A model generated the notes under the pieces. That model worked only from the letters and a program-made list of their open reading frames with translations. It ran no database searches and had not been told where the DNA came from. From positions 682,001 through 746,000 of the forward strand of contig NC_015164.1 of assembly GCF_000190575.1 (NCBI RefSeq): a stretch of 64,000 bases of DNA, written 5' to 3'. Below, one piece after another: positions 45,438 through 54,619 of this stretch. The number at the start of each line of letters is the position of its first letter. The first letter of the stretch is position 1. The translations under genes and the position numbers were made by a program. This stretch comes from Phocaeicola salanitronis DSM 18170 (GTDB lineage: Bacteria > Bacteroidota > Bacteroidia > Bacteroidales > Bacteroidaceae).

Positions 45438-45468
45438 CAAAGATAATGCTTTTCCGTGGAATATCCAC
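45438..45468 (-). promoter_or_regulatory. higA promoter with palindromic operator
   Basis: A perfect inverted repeat GTGGA-ATA-TCCAC at 45456-45468 lies 10 bp upstream of the -7 box TATCTTTG (45445-45438), in the spacer where a repressor would block polymerase. Confidence 0.55.
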
Positions 45469-45514
45469 AAAAATAGTGAATCTTAATAATAGCTAAGTAG
45501 ATGTTGAGAATCAG

Positions 45515-45644
45515 TTTATATAATGGTCAGCCCAGAAACGCAGATTTTCGCGAATTATTATTCTAATCATCTTGTTCTTAATCTGCGTTAATCCGCGAAA
45601 ATCTGTGTTTCTGATAATATCATTTCATTTTGCATACTTACTTA
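45515..45644. repeat. CGCAGATT-family repeat B1
   Basis: TTTATATAATGGTCAGCC, CAGAAACGCAGATTTTCGCG and, in reverse, CGCGAAAATCTGTGTTTCTG, ending ATTTTGCATACTTACTTA. Related to 49831-49973 and, inverted, 40072-40195. Confidence 0.75.
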
Positions 45645-45717
45645 TACAATAAAAACAACTCTGTGTACCTCTGTGGTGAAATAATACAGAAAACCTGTTT
45701 TTTTCCAGAAAAAACGC

Positions 45718-45725
45718 TATCTTTG
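45718..45725 (+). promoter_or_regulatory. -7 box of trxB
   Basis: TATCTTTG, 36 bp before trxB. Confidence 0.5.
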
Positions 45726-45761
45726 TTTCGAAAAACAAACAAACAGACACATAAAAACGAA

Positions 45762-46715
45762 ATGAATATGGCAACAGAACATGTGAAATGCCTGATTATC
45801 GGGTCAGGCCCTGCCGGCTATACGGCAGCTATCTATACCAGCCGCGCCAATATCGCGCCGGTGCTTTACGAAGGCCTCCAGCCGGGCGGCCAGCTCACCA
45901 TCACCACCGAAGTGGAGAACTTTCCCGGCTATCCCGAAGGGGTTACAGGACCGGTGCTGATGGACGACCTGCGCAAGCAAGCCGCACGCTTCGGAGCCGA
46001 CATCCGTCCGGGCATCATCGTCAAAGCCGACCTGAGCAAGGCTCCTTATACCTTCGAGACCGATGAAGGCAAGGAAATCAGCGCCGACACCGTCATTATC
46101 TCGACCGGCGCCACCGCCAAATACCTGGGGCTGGAAGACGAAAAGAAATACGCCGGCATGGGCGTGAGCGCGTGCGCCACCTGCGACGGGTTCTTCTACA
46201 GGAAGAAAACCGTAGCCGTTGTGGGCGGAGGCGACACGGCGTGCGAGGAAGCCATCTATCTGGCGGGACTGGCAAAGCAAGTCTACTTAGTGGTGCGCAA
46301 GCCCTACCTGCGCGCCTCGAAAATCATGCAGGAACGGGTGTTAAGCCATCCCCACATCCAGGTGCTCTTCGAACACAATGCCGTAGGGCTGTACGGCGAA
46401 AACGGCGTGGAAGGAATGCACGTGGTGAAACGCATGGGCGAGCCTGATGAGGAGCGTTACGACGTGCCTGTCGACGGTTTCTTCCTCGCTATCGGACACA
46501 AGCCGAACTCGGACATCTTCAAGCCGTGGGTAAAGACCGACGAGACGGGTTATATCCTGACCGAAGCCGGAACGCCCCGTACGGGCATACCGGGCGTGTT
46601 TGCCGCCGGAGACGTGGCCGACCCGCATTACCGCCAGGCGATTACCGCCGCCGGAAGCGGATGCCAGGCGGCTATCGAAGCCGAACGCTACCTCTCGGCA
46701 AACGGGATGTTATGA
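45762..46715 (+). CDS. trxB: Thioredoxin reductase
   Basis: A 317-residue flavoenzyme that reduces thioredoxin with NADPH. FAD site IIGSGPAGYTAAIYTSRA, redox motif CATCDGF (CxxC), NADPH site VVGGGDTACEEAIYL and the C-terminal FAD motif GVFAAGDVAD are all present. The ATG at 45762 (MNMATEH) or 45768 (MATEH) is possible; both follow the promoter. No thioredoxin gene is next to it. Confidence 0.96.
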   Translation: MNMATEHVKCLIIGSGPAGYTAAIYTSRANIAPVLYEGLQPGGQLTITTEVENFPGYPEGVTGPVLMDDLRKQAARFGADIRPGIIVKADLSKAPYTFETDEGKEISADTVIISTGATAKYLGLEDEKKYAGMGVSACATCDGFFYRKKTVAVVGGGDTACEEAIYLAGLAKQVYLVVRKPYLRASKIMQERVLSHPHIQVLFEHNAVGLYGENGVEGMHVVKRMGEPDEERYDVPVDGFFLAIGHKPNSDIFKPWVKTDETGYILTEAGTPRTGIPGVFAAGDVADPHYRQAITAAGSGCQAAIEAERYLSANGML

Positions 46716-46754
46716 TTCGGATAGTTGAAACACAGATTTCCGCAGATTTTTATT

Positions 46755-46983
46755 GAACACAGAGACACGGAGACACGGAGAAATAAATATATGAATGTCC
46801 GCATTTTACCAATAAACTGTAGGGGCAGGGTTTGCCAGCCCGAAAACATCCACCTGGACGCATACGGGCGGGCGAACCCCGCCCCTACATTGGCTAATGG
46901 CGGACATTCATTAAAAATAAAACTCTGTGTCTTTGTGCCTCTGTGTTCTATCCTGTTTTTCGCGGACCCATTTTATTATACTC
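46755..46983. repeat. Three-layer nested inverted repeat (A3, L1, K1)
   Basis: Outer arms: GAACACAGAGACACGGAG (46755) and GTGCCTCTGTGTTC (ends 46948). Middle arms: TGAATGTCCGCA (46792) and TGGCGGACATTCA (46898-46910). Inner arms: TGTAGGGGCAGGGTTTGCC (46819) and GGCGAACCCCGCCCCTACA (ends 46889). An E-type end (TTTTTCGCGGACCCATTTTA) follows up to 46983. Nested in the leader of the M16 peptidase gene. Confidence 0.75.
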
Positions 46984-46992
46984 ATTTTTATC

Positions 46993-49809
46993 ATGAAAAA
47001 GTTTTTTAGAAAAGCGTTTATCGCCGTGTTCCTCCTCGGGAGCACGGGCACGGCATTTGCCCAGCAGATGCCTCCTGTCCCTACCGACCCTGACGTACGG
47101 ATAGGCAAGTTAGCGAACGGACTGACCTATTACATCCGGCACAACGGACTGCCCGAGAACCAGGCAGACTTCTATATCGCGCAAAAGGTAGGCTCCATCC
47201 TGGAAGAAGACAACCAGCGCGGGCTTGCCCACTTTCTGGAGCACATGTGCTTCAACGGCACCCAACATTTTCCGGGCACCAGCCTGCGTGAATATTTAGA
47301 GTCTGTCGGCGTAAAGTTCGGCGCCAACCTGAACGCCTATACCTCGATAGACGAAACGGTGTACAACATCAGCAACGTGCCCGTCACCCGTGATGGGGTT
47401 ATCGACTCCTGCCTGCTCATCCTGCATGACTGGGCAGACGGCCTTACCCTCGACCCGAAAGAAATAGACAAGGAGCGCGGTGTCATCCACGAAGAGTGGC
47501 GCACCAGCCTGGGAGCGATGATGCGCATGTACGAAACGGCATTCCCCACCCTGTTCTCGGGAAGCAAATACGCCTACCGCCTGCCCATCGGAACCATGGA
47601 GGTGGTAGACAATTTCCCGTATCAGGCCTTGCGGGATTACTACGAGAAATGGTACCGTCCCGACTTGCAGGGCATTATCGTAGTGGGCGACATCGACGTA
47701 GACCAAATCGAAGCCAAGATAAAGAAATTGTTCAGCCCGATCCAGATGCCGGCTAATCCGGCGGAACGCACCTACTTCCCCGTGCCCGACAATAAGGAAC
47801 CCATCGTTTCGGTTAACAAGGACAAAGAGCAGGAAATCACGCAAATCATGGTGTTCCACAAGCACGAGCCTTTCCCAGCCGAGATGAAGAACACCGTAGG
47901 CTATCTGGCATATTCATTCATGGACTACGCGATATCCCACATGCTGAACGCGCGCCTGCAGGAACTCCTGCAAACCGCCACCCCTCCATTCATCAACGCC
48001 GGCGTGCAAGACATGGACTTCATCCTCGCCAAGACCAAGAAAGCCTTTACCGGTGTGGCTATCTGCAAGGAAAACGGCATCGGGACAAGCCTGAAAGCCC
48101 TGACGCGCGAAATGGAGCGCGCGCGCCGGTTCGGATTTACCGCCAGCGAATATGCCCGTGCGAAAGCCGATTACCTGAGCAATCTGGAGAACGTGTACAA
48201 TGAACGCAACAAGATGCGCAACGAGCAGTTCGTTGACCAATATGTATCCAACTTCATCGACGGAGAGCCTATCCCGAGCATCGCCTACGAATACGCCACG
48301 ATGAACCAGGTGGTTCCGAACATCCCGCTGGAAGGCGTGAACGGCCTTTACAAACAACTGGTGAACGATACCAACATGGCGGTATGCCTCTTCTGCCCGG
48401 ACAAGCCCGGCATGAGCTATCCCACCAAGGAAGACATCCGCAAGGCATTGGCAGAAGTGCGTGCCGAAAAGCTGGAAGCGTATGTAGACAAGGTGTCCGA
48501 CGAACCGCTGATGCAGGAAAAGCCAGCCGGAGGAAAGGTCGTAACTACCGAAAAGGGACAATACGAATCGACCGTCCTGACCCTGAGCAACGGCGTGCGT
48601 GTGGTGCTGAAGCCCACTAACTTCAAGGCAGACGAAATACGGATGCAGGCGTTCAGCGCAGGAGGAAACTCCTTGTTCGATGATAAAGACGCCCTGCAAT
48701 TCAAGGTGCTCGACGACGTCATCTCATTGGGCGGATTGGGCAACTTCAACGCTACCGACCTGCAAAAGGTATTGGCGGGCAAGGTGGTCTCGGTATCTCC
48801 TTCGGTGCGCACCCTGAGCGAAGCCGTAAACGGAAGCTGCGCGCCCAAAGACCTGGAGACACTGCTCCAGCTCACCTACCTTACCTTCACCGCTCCGCGT
48901 GCCGACCAGGCCGCCTTCGAATCGTTCAAGACCCGCATGAAAGCCGCGCTTGCCAACCAGGAAGCCAACCCGAATACGGCGTTGAGCGATACGGTGACGA
49001 AAATGCTATACGGAGACAATCCGCGCGTCATGCGCCTGAAAGCCGATAAGGTGGACCAAATAGACTATGCCAAGGTCATGGAAATGTATAAAGACCGCTT
49101 TGCGGACGCAAGCGACTTTACGTTCATCTTCGTGGGCAACATCAATCCGGAGACCGCCACGCCGCTTATCGAGACCTATCTGGGCGGATTGCCCGCTACG
49201 GGACGCAAGGAGAACTTCCGCGACGTGAACCTCAACATCCGCAAAGGCGAATGGAGAAACGTCTTCCACAAAGAGCTGCAGACCGAAAAGGCGACCGTCC
49301 TCATCGTGGAAAGCGGGACTTGTGACTACACGCTGAAGAACAAGCTGATGATGAGCATGCTCGCGCAACTCCTCACCATGGAATATACCGAAACCGTACG
49401 CGAGGAAGCCGGAGCGTCATACGGCGTAGGCGTGCAAGGCGACCTGAGCAAATACCCGAAACCGGAAGGCGTATTGCAAATCTATTTCGATACCGACCCC
49501 GGAAAACGGGCGGACATGAGCGCGCTTATCGACAAGGGCATCAATGATTTCATTTCCAACGGGCCGAAGGCGGAAGAGCTTGCCAAAGTGAAAGAATACA
49601 TGCTGAAGACCTATGAAGCCAACCAAAAGGAGAACGGATACTGGATGGGGCTTCTGCACGACTATCTATGGGAAGGCATGGATTCGCGCACCGGATACGT
49701 TGACTTGGTGAACAGCATCACGAGCGCCGACCTCCAGCAATTCGCCAAAGCGTTTGCAGCTCAAAAGAACCGCATCGAAGTGAGCATGACTTCGGGCGAC
49801 ATTAACTGA
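46993..49809 (+). CDS. M16 family zinc peptidase, secreted
   Basis: A 938-residue insulinase/pitrilysin-like protease. Signal peptide MKKFFRKAFIAVFLLGSTGT to AFAQQ. The zinc motif is HFLEHMCFNGTQHF (HxxEH) with the distal glutamate in EERGVIHEEW-type sequence KERGVIHEEWR. The second M16 half (residues ~540-930) lacks the zinc site, as usual. ATG at 46993 gives a proper signal peptide; an upstream one lies within the repeat. Likely periplasmic or outer-membrane peptide degradation. Confidence 0.94.
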   Translation: MKKFFRKAFIAVFLLGSTGTAFAQQMPPVPTDPDVRIGKLANGLTYYIRHNGLPENQADFYIAQKVGSILEEDNQRGLAHFLEHMCFNGTQHFPGTSLREYLESVGVKFGANLNAYTSIDETVYNISNVPVTRDGVIDSCLLILHDWADGLTLDPKEIDKERGVIHEEWRTSLGAMMRMYETAFPTLFSGSKYAYRLPIGTMEVVDNFPYQALRDYYEKWYRPDLQGIIVVGDIDVDQIEAKIKKLFSPIQMPANPAERTYFPVPDNKEPIVSVNKDKEQEITQIMVFHKHEPFPAEMKNTVGYLAYSFMDYAISHMLNARLQELLQTATPPFINAGVQDMDFILAKTKKAFTGVAICKENGIGTSLKALTREMERARRFGFTASEYARAKADYLSNLENVYNERNKMRNEQFVDQYVSNFIDGEPIPSIAYEYATMNQVVPNIPLEGVNGLYKQLVNDTNMAVCLFCPDKPGMSYPTKEDIRKALAEVRAEKLEAYVDKVSDEPLMQEKPAGGKVVTTEKGQYESTVLTLSNGVRVVLKPTNFKADEIRMQAFSAGGNSLFDDKDALQFKVLDDVISLGGLGNFNATDLQKVLAGKVVSVSPSVRTLSEAVNGSCAPKDLETLLQLTYLTFTAPRADQAAFESFKTRMKAALANQEANPNTALSDTVTKMLYGDNPRVMRLKADKVDQIDYAKVMEMYKDRFADASDFTFIFVGNINPETATPLIETYLGGLPATGRKENFRDVNLNIRKGEWRNVFHKELQTEKATVLIVESGTCDYTLKNKLMMSMLAQLLTMEYTETVREEAGASYGVGVQGDLSKYPKPEGVLQIYFDTDPGKRADMSALIDKGINDFISNGPKAEELAKVKEYMLKTYEANQKENGYWMGLLHDYLWEGMDSRTGYVDLVNSITSADLQQFAKAFAAQKNRIEVSMTSGDIN

Positions 49810-49830
49810 TAAGCAACTATTCATAATTAG

Positions 49831-49973
49831 CTTATATAATGTGTCGGCTCAGAAACGCAGATTAACGCAGATTTTCGCAGAATATTATTCTAATTATCTG
49901 TTCTTAATCTGCGCTAATCTGTGAAAATCTGCGTTTCTGATAATATCATTTAATTTTGCCCACTTACTTAGCT
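49831..49973. repeat. CGCAGATT-family repeat B2
   Basis: CTTATATAATGTGTCGGCTC, CAGAAACGCAGATTAACGCA, the mirrored half ending CTGCGTTTCTG, then GATAATATCATTTAATTTTG and CCACTTACTTAGC. TAATTTTG at 49951-49958 fits a -7 box and lies 24 bp before the permease gene. Confidence 0.75.
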
Positions 49974-49982
49974 GAAATAAAT

Positions 49983-51470
49983 ATGACACACCTGTTCTTC
50001 GATATACGAAAATTACACAAGCTTGACGAAAAGCGAAGCCCGATGTTCGAGAAGAACCGCTTCGCCAAAGTCATGGTATATCTCGGAATCGCGTTTTGGG
50101 CAGCATACCTCGTCTTGTTCGGGGTATTGCTGCCCTCGGCTTTTTCCGAAGGCTTCCCCGGCATGGAACCCTACCATATCCTCAACAAAGGCCTGCTCAT
50201 TGTGCTGGCACTCGATTTTCTGGTGAGGTTCCTGTTCCCTACTCCCATTCAGGAAGTCAAGCCTTTCCTCTTGCTTCCCATACCGAAACGGAAAATCATG
50301 ACGGTACTCCTGATGCGCGAGGCGGTAAACCCCTTCAACCTGTTCTGGCTTTTCCTTTTCGTGCCTTTCGCCCTGCTGAGCGTCACCCGCTTCTACGGGC
50401 TGGCGGGCATACTGGGATATGCCGTGGGCGTATGGCTCCTCACCGTGATGAACAGCTACTGGAGCATGCTCATCCGTGTATTGAAGCGCCAGAAGTTCGC
50501 CTACATTTGCTGGTGCCTGCCTGTTTACGGGATACTTGCCCTGCTGGAGTTCCTTCCCGGCACGCATTGGGTAAGCACCTTCACGATGAACTGGGGCGAA
50601 GGTTTCATCCTCTGGAATCCCCTCGCCTTCCTCGGCGCATTAGCGGGCATCGGGCTGATGGGGTTCATCAACTACAAGGTGCAGCTCCATCTTATTTATA
50701 GCGAACTCTCGCGTGTGGAAGACACCAAACTGAAGAAAATCAGCGACTACAGCTTCCTCGACCGGTATGGGAACGTGGGCGAATACATGCGCTTGGAACT
50801 GAAGATGCTTTTCCGCAACAAGACCCCCCGGAGCCAGTTCTGGGGATTCATCGCCATCATGGTGATGTTTGCCGTAGCACTGGCTTTCGATGTCTACGAA
50901 GGAAGCTACATGAACAATTTCATCTGCCTGTATTGCTATTGCGTCTTAGGGCTGATTACATTAAGCCAGGTCATGGCGATAGAAGGGAATTACATCGACG
51001 GGCTGATGGTGCGCCGGGAAAGCGTGTACAACATGCTCCGCGCCAAATACTACGTGCAATGCGCCCTCCTTGCCATCCCCTTCATCCTCTGCCTGGTCCC
51101 GGTATTCCGGGCGACGATTCCCCTGCTCATGGTGGTTTCTTACGGCCTGTTCACCATGGGGATTGTCTTCCCCGTCACGATGCAGATGGCGGTGTACAAC
51201 GACAAGACCGCACCGCTCAATACGGGCGTGATGGGGAAACGCCAGAACAACAACGTGTACCAGACGGTCATCATCCTCGCCTCATTCACCGTCCCGCTCC
51301 TTATCAACCGTGGGCTGGAATTGCTTTTGGGAAGTACAGGCGGCTATATCGCGATGGGCATGTTAGGCTTGGCAGGCTTCTTGACCCACCGCTGGTGGAT
51401 AGGCAACATCTACACCCGCTTCATGGCACGAAGATACCGCAACATGGAAGGGTTCAGGAATACAAGATAA
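49983..51470 (+). CDS. DUF5687 family membrane protein (ABC permease)
   Basis: A 495-residue protein with about 11-12 membrane helices, e.g. VMVYLGIAFWAAYLVLFGVL, FNLFWLFLFVPFALLSV and LLAIPFILCLVPVF. It matches the DUF5687 family, a Bacteroidetes exporter-type permease, and is followed by a matching ATPase gene. Start MTHLFFDIRKLHKLDEKRSP at 49983 follows the -7-like TAATTTTG in repeat B2. The transported compound is unknown. Confidence 0.87.
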   Translation: MTHLFFDIRKLHKLDEKRSPMFEKNRFAKVMVYLGIAFWAAYLVLFGVLLPSAFSEGFPGMEPYHILNKGLLIVLALDFLVRFLFPTPIQEVKPFLLLPIPKRKIMTVLLMREAVNPFNLFWLFLFVPFALLSVTRFYGLAGILGYAVGVWLLTVMNSYWSMLIRVLKRQKFAYICWCLPVYGILALLEFLPGTHWVSTFTMNWGEGFILWNPLAFLGALAGIGLMGFINYKVQLHLIYSELSRVEDTKLKKISDYSFLDRYGNVGEYMRLELKMLFRNKTPRSQFWGFIAIMVMFAVALAFDVYEGSYMNNFICLYCYCVLGLITLSQVMAIEGNYIDGLMVRRESVYNMLRAKYYVQCALLAIPFILCLVPVFRATIPLLMVVSYGLFTMGIVFPVTMQMAVYNDKTAPLNTGVMGKRQNNNVYQTVIILASFTVPLLINRGLELLLGSTGGYIAMGMLGLAGFLTHRWWIGNIYTRFMARRYRNMEGFRNTR

Positions 51471-51475
51471 CCCAC

Positions 51476-51693
51476 TGAAGTAAAACAAAATTGGTTTGCG
51501 AAAAATGGAATGGAACACAGAGACACAAAGGCACAGAGTTTTATTTTCAATTTTACAATTTACGAAGTACAATTAAATCATTGAAATCGTATATCGTATA
51601 TTGAAAAATAAATTTTTCTCCGTGTCTTTGTGCCTCTGTGTTCAACATAAAGGCATTACACCGATTCTCGCAATTCATTTCTGATTGACTATA
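51476..51693. repeat. E-family element E2 containing repeat A4
   Basis: Inverted relative to E1: ends AAAACAAAATTGGTTTGCGA (51482) and TCGCAATTCATTTCTGATTG (51668). Inside is A4 (51513-51643), GAACACAGAGACACAAAGGC on the left and TGTCTTTGTGCCTCTGTGTT on the right. The whole element separates the permease gene from its ATPase gene. Confidence 0.75.
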
Positions 51694-51717
51694 CAAACTT
51701 AAAAACTCAAAAAACTC

Positions 51718-52431
51718 ATGGAAATAACTCTCAATAACCTGAAAAAGAAATACGGCGAACGCACCGTACTCGATATCGATTCCTACACCATCCATACCGG
51801 TGAAATCCTGGGACTGGTGGGTAATAACGGAGCGGGGAAAACCACCCTCTTCCGCCTTATTCTCGACCTCTTGAAAGCCGATGAAGGCAACGTATGCATC
51901 GGGGATATCGAAGTGAGCCAAAGCGAAGCGTGGAAAGACATTACCGGCGCTTACATGGACGAAAGCTTCCTTATCGATTATCTTACTCCTGAAGAATATT
52001 TCTATTTTGTAGGAAAGATGTGCGGGCTCGACAAGGCAACCGTAGACGAACGTCTTGCACCCTACGAACGCTTTATGAACGGCGAAATCTTAGGGCAAAA
52101 GAAACTCATCCGGAACTTCTCGGCGGGCAACAAGCAGAAGACGGGCATCCTTGCCGCCCTGCTTAACCGCCCCCAGCTCTTGATTCTGGACGAACCGTTC
52201 AATTTCCTCGACCCCAGCTCGCAATCCGCATTGAGGCACCTGCTTCAAGCCTACAACCAAGAAACGGGCGCCACCATCCTCGTGTCGAGCCATAACCTGA
52301 CCCATACGATAGAAATCAGCACCCGCATCGCCCTTTTGGAGCACGGGAAAATCATCCGCGACATCACGCCGATAAACGAAGATGCCAAGCACGAGCTGGA
52401 AAGCTATTTCGAAATCGGAACCGAAGAATGA
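51718..52431 (+). CDS. ABC transporter ATP-binding protein
   Basis: A 237-residue ATPase. Walker A is GNNGAGKTTLFRL, the signature is NFSAGNKQKTGI (an LSGGQ variant common in exporter ATPases), Walker B LLILDEPFNFLDP, and the switch histidine is in VSSHNLTHTIEI. It very likely partners the DUF5687 permease. It starts 247 bp after the permease, with repeat E2 between, and 22 bp before the NlpC gene. Confidence 0.94.
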   Translation: MEITLNNLKKKYGERTVLDIDSYTIHTGEILGLVGNNGAGKTTLFRLILDLLKADEGNVCIGDIEVSQSEAWKDITGAYMDESFLIDYLTPEEYFYFVGKMCGLDKATVDERLAPYERFMNGEILGQKKLIRNFSAGNKQKTGILAALLNRPQLLILDEPFNFLDPSSQSALRHLLQAYNQETGATILVSSHNLTHTIEISTRIALLEHGKIIRDITPINEDAKHELESYFEIGTEE

Positions 52432-52453
52432 CAAGTAAACCTATAGCACACCC

Positions 52454-52960
52454 ATGAAAAAGCAAATACTCCTCATCGCGGCACTCCTCGCCTTCCTCAC
52501 CTCCTGCGGCACACGCGCCCCACACTACGATTACCGCGAGCTGGCACAAGCCGCCCTACGCCTTAATATGGACATCGGCATGGAAGACAACCACCGGCTT
52601 TATGTCGAATCGGCACGCTGGATAGGCGTGCCCTACCGTGCGGGCGGAACCTCCAAACGGGGCGTGGACTGTTCGGGGCTTACCGGCAATATCTACCGCA
52701 AGGTGTACCACAAACGGCTGGAACGGAACTCCGACCGCCAGCGCACCGAGAATTGCCGCAAGGTACGCAAAAGCAAACTGGAAGAAGGCGACCTGGTGTT
52801 CTTCCACAACGGGCGCAACAAGCGGCATGCCACCCATGTAGGCATCTACCTGAAAGAGGACCGTTTCATTCATGCCAGCACCAGCCAAGGCGTTATCGTA
52901 AGCAGCTTGGACGAGACCTACTACAAGCGTTGCTGGATGCAAGGAGGAAAGGTGAAATAA
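52454..52960 (+). CDS. NlpC/P60 family lipoprotein
   Basis: A 168-residue lipoprotein with lipobox LTSC (signal peptide MKKQILLIAALLAFLTSC). NlpC/P60 catalytic residues are visible: cysteine in VDCSGLTGNIY, histidine in HATHVGIYL, and a polar third residue near the C-terminus. Such enzymes cut gamma-D-Glu-diaminopimelate bonds in peptidoglycan. It lies 22 bp after the ABC ATPase and may share its transcript. Confidence 0.92.
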   Translation: MKKQILLIAALLAFLTSCGTRAPHYDYRELAQAALRLNMDIGMEDNHRLYVESARWIGVPYRAGGTSKRGVDCSGLTGNIYRKVYHKRLERNSDRQRTENCRKVRKSKLEEGDLVFFHNGRNKRHATHVGIYLKEDRFIHASTSQGVIVSSLDETYYKRCWMQGGKVK

Positions 52961-53337
52961 AATGCCTGCAACCGGTCCCGGTATTGAACACAAAGGCACA
53001 GAGACACGGAGGAAAATTTATTTTTCTGAATATCCGCAATTAGCCAATGTCGGGGCGGGGTTCGCCCGCCCGTATACGTTCACGTGGATGTTTTCGGGCA
53101 GGCAAACCCTGCCCCCACAAGTTATTGGTATAATGTACGATTTACTATTCCAAGAATTTAATTGTACTTCATAAATTGTAAAATCATAAATAAAACTCTG
53201 TGCCTTTGTGTCTCTGTGTTCCATTCTATTTCCGCAAACCCATTTTGTTTTACTATAATCTGCCCGATTCCGGCGGTTATTCCATAGATTTTTGTAACTT
53301 TGCACGCGAAAACAGGCTAACATAACCAGTATCCGAT
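52961..53337. other. Intergenic region filled by nested repeats (A5, L2, K2)
   Basis: No gene. A5 arms at 52986 (GAACACAAAGGCACAGAGAC) and 53201-53221. Inside, TGAATATCCGCAATTAGCC (53027), then the GC-rich inner palindrome 53049-53119 (GTCGGGGCGGGGTTCGCC against GGCAAACCCTGCCCCCAC), inverted relative to 46819-46889. An E-type end (CCGCAAACCCATTTTGTTTT) follows at 53235. The dapL promoter TAACTTTG is at 53295-53302. Confidence 0.7.
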
Positions 53338-54567
53338 ATGGCATTAGTAAACGAACATTTCCTGAAATTGCCGAACAATTACTTCTTCTCCGATGTGGAA
53401 AAGAAAGTCAATTCGTTCAAGGTCACGCATCCGAAAGCAGACTTAATCCGCTTAGGAACAGGAGACGTTATCCTTCCGCTCCCTCAAGCCTGCATCGAAG
53501 CCATGCACCGTGCCGTAGACGAAATGGGGCATGAAAGCACATTCCGCGGATATGGTCCAGAAGCAGGGTATCCTTTCCTTATCAATGCCATTATCAAACA
53601 CGATTATAACCCGCGCGGCGTACACCTGGAGCCAAGCGAAATCTTCGTGAGCGACGGAAGCAAAAGCGATACGGGAAACATCGGCGACATCTTGCGCCAT
53701 GACAACAGCATCGGAGTGACCGACCCGATTTATCCTGTCTATATCGACTCGAACGTTTCGTGCGGACGTGCCGGCGAACTTCTGGCAGACGGGAAATGGA
53801 GCAACGTGGTCTATATGCCTTGCCTTCCGGAAAACGATTTCATTCCGCAACTCCCCAAACAGCGTGTGGACATTATCTATCTATGCTATCCCAACAATCC
53901 TACGGGCACCGTACTAAGCAAGGCAGAGCTGCGCAAATGGGTGAATTATGCATTGGAGAACGATACGCTTCTCATCTTCGACGGAGCCTATGAGGCCTAT
54001 ATCCAGCATCCGGACATTCCGCATTCGATTTACGAAATAAAAGGCGCCAAGAAAGTAGCGATAGAATTCCGGAGTTTCTCGAAAACCGCCGGCTTCACAG
54101 GAGTAAGATGCGGCTATACCGTCATTCCCAAAGAACTGACCGGAGGCACATTGGCGGGGAAACGGATTCCGCTCACCCCGCTATGGAGAAGGCATCAGGA
54201 AACGAAATTCAACGGCACTTCCTACATCACCCAACGCGGGGCGGAAGCCATTTATACACCGGAAGGAAAAGAACAGGTGAAAGCCCACATCCAGTATTAT
54301 ATGAACAACGCCCAACTCATGAAACGGGCGCTCACCAGCATCGGGCTGAAAACCGCCGGAGGAGAAGACGCGCCATACTTGTGGGTAAAGGCTCCCGACG
54401 GGCTTTCCTCGTGGAAGTTCTTCGAAAAACTATTATACGAAGCTCAGGTTGTGACCACTCCCGGTGTAGGTTTCGGACCGAACGGAGAAGGTTACCTGCG
54501 CCTTACGGCTTTCGGGAAAAAAGAGCGCATCCAAGAAGCCATGCAACGCCTGTGCCAATGTCTGTAA
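53338..54567 (+). CDS. dapL: LL-diaminopimelate aminotransferase
   Basis: A 409-residue PLP enzyme that makes LL-diaminopimelate directly from tetrahydrodipicolinate, the short lysine/peptidoglycan route used by Bacteroides. FRSFSKTAGFTGVRCGYTVI carries the PLP lysine (SxxK), and YPNNPTGTVLSKAELRKWV is the class I/II aminotransferase block. MALVNEHFLKLPNNYFFSDV is the family's N-terminus. The promoter box TAACTTTG is 36 bp upstream. Confidence 0.96.
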   Translation: MALVNEHFLKLPNNYFFSDVEKKVNSFKVTHPKADLIRLGTGDVILPLPQACIEAMHRAVDEMGHESTFRGYGPEAGYPFLINAIIKHDYNPRGVHLEPSEIFVSDGSKSDTGNIGDILRHDNSIGVTDPIYPVYIDSNVSCGRAGELLADGKWSNVVYMPCLPENDFIPQLPKQRVDIIYLCYPNNPTGTVLSKAELRKWVNYALENDTLLIFDGAYEAYIQHPDIPHSIYEIKGAKKVAIEFRSFSKTAGFTGVRCGYTVIPKELTGGTLAGKRIPLTPLWRRHQETKFNGTSYITQRGAEAIYTPEGKEQVKAHIQYYMNNAQLMKRALTSIGLKTAGGEDAPYLWVKAPDGLSSWKFFEKLLYEAQVVTTPGVGFGPNGEGYLRLTAFGKKERIQEAMQRLCQCL

Positions 54568-54619
54568 GCAACGAAATACAACATATTATAATAAGAAAAC
54601 AACAACAGAGGTAATCATT

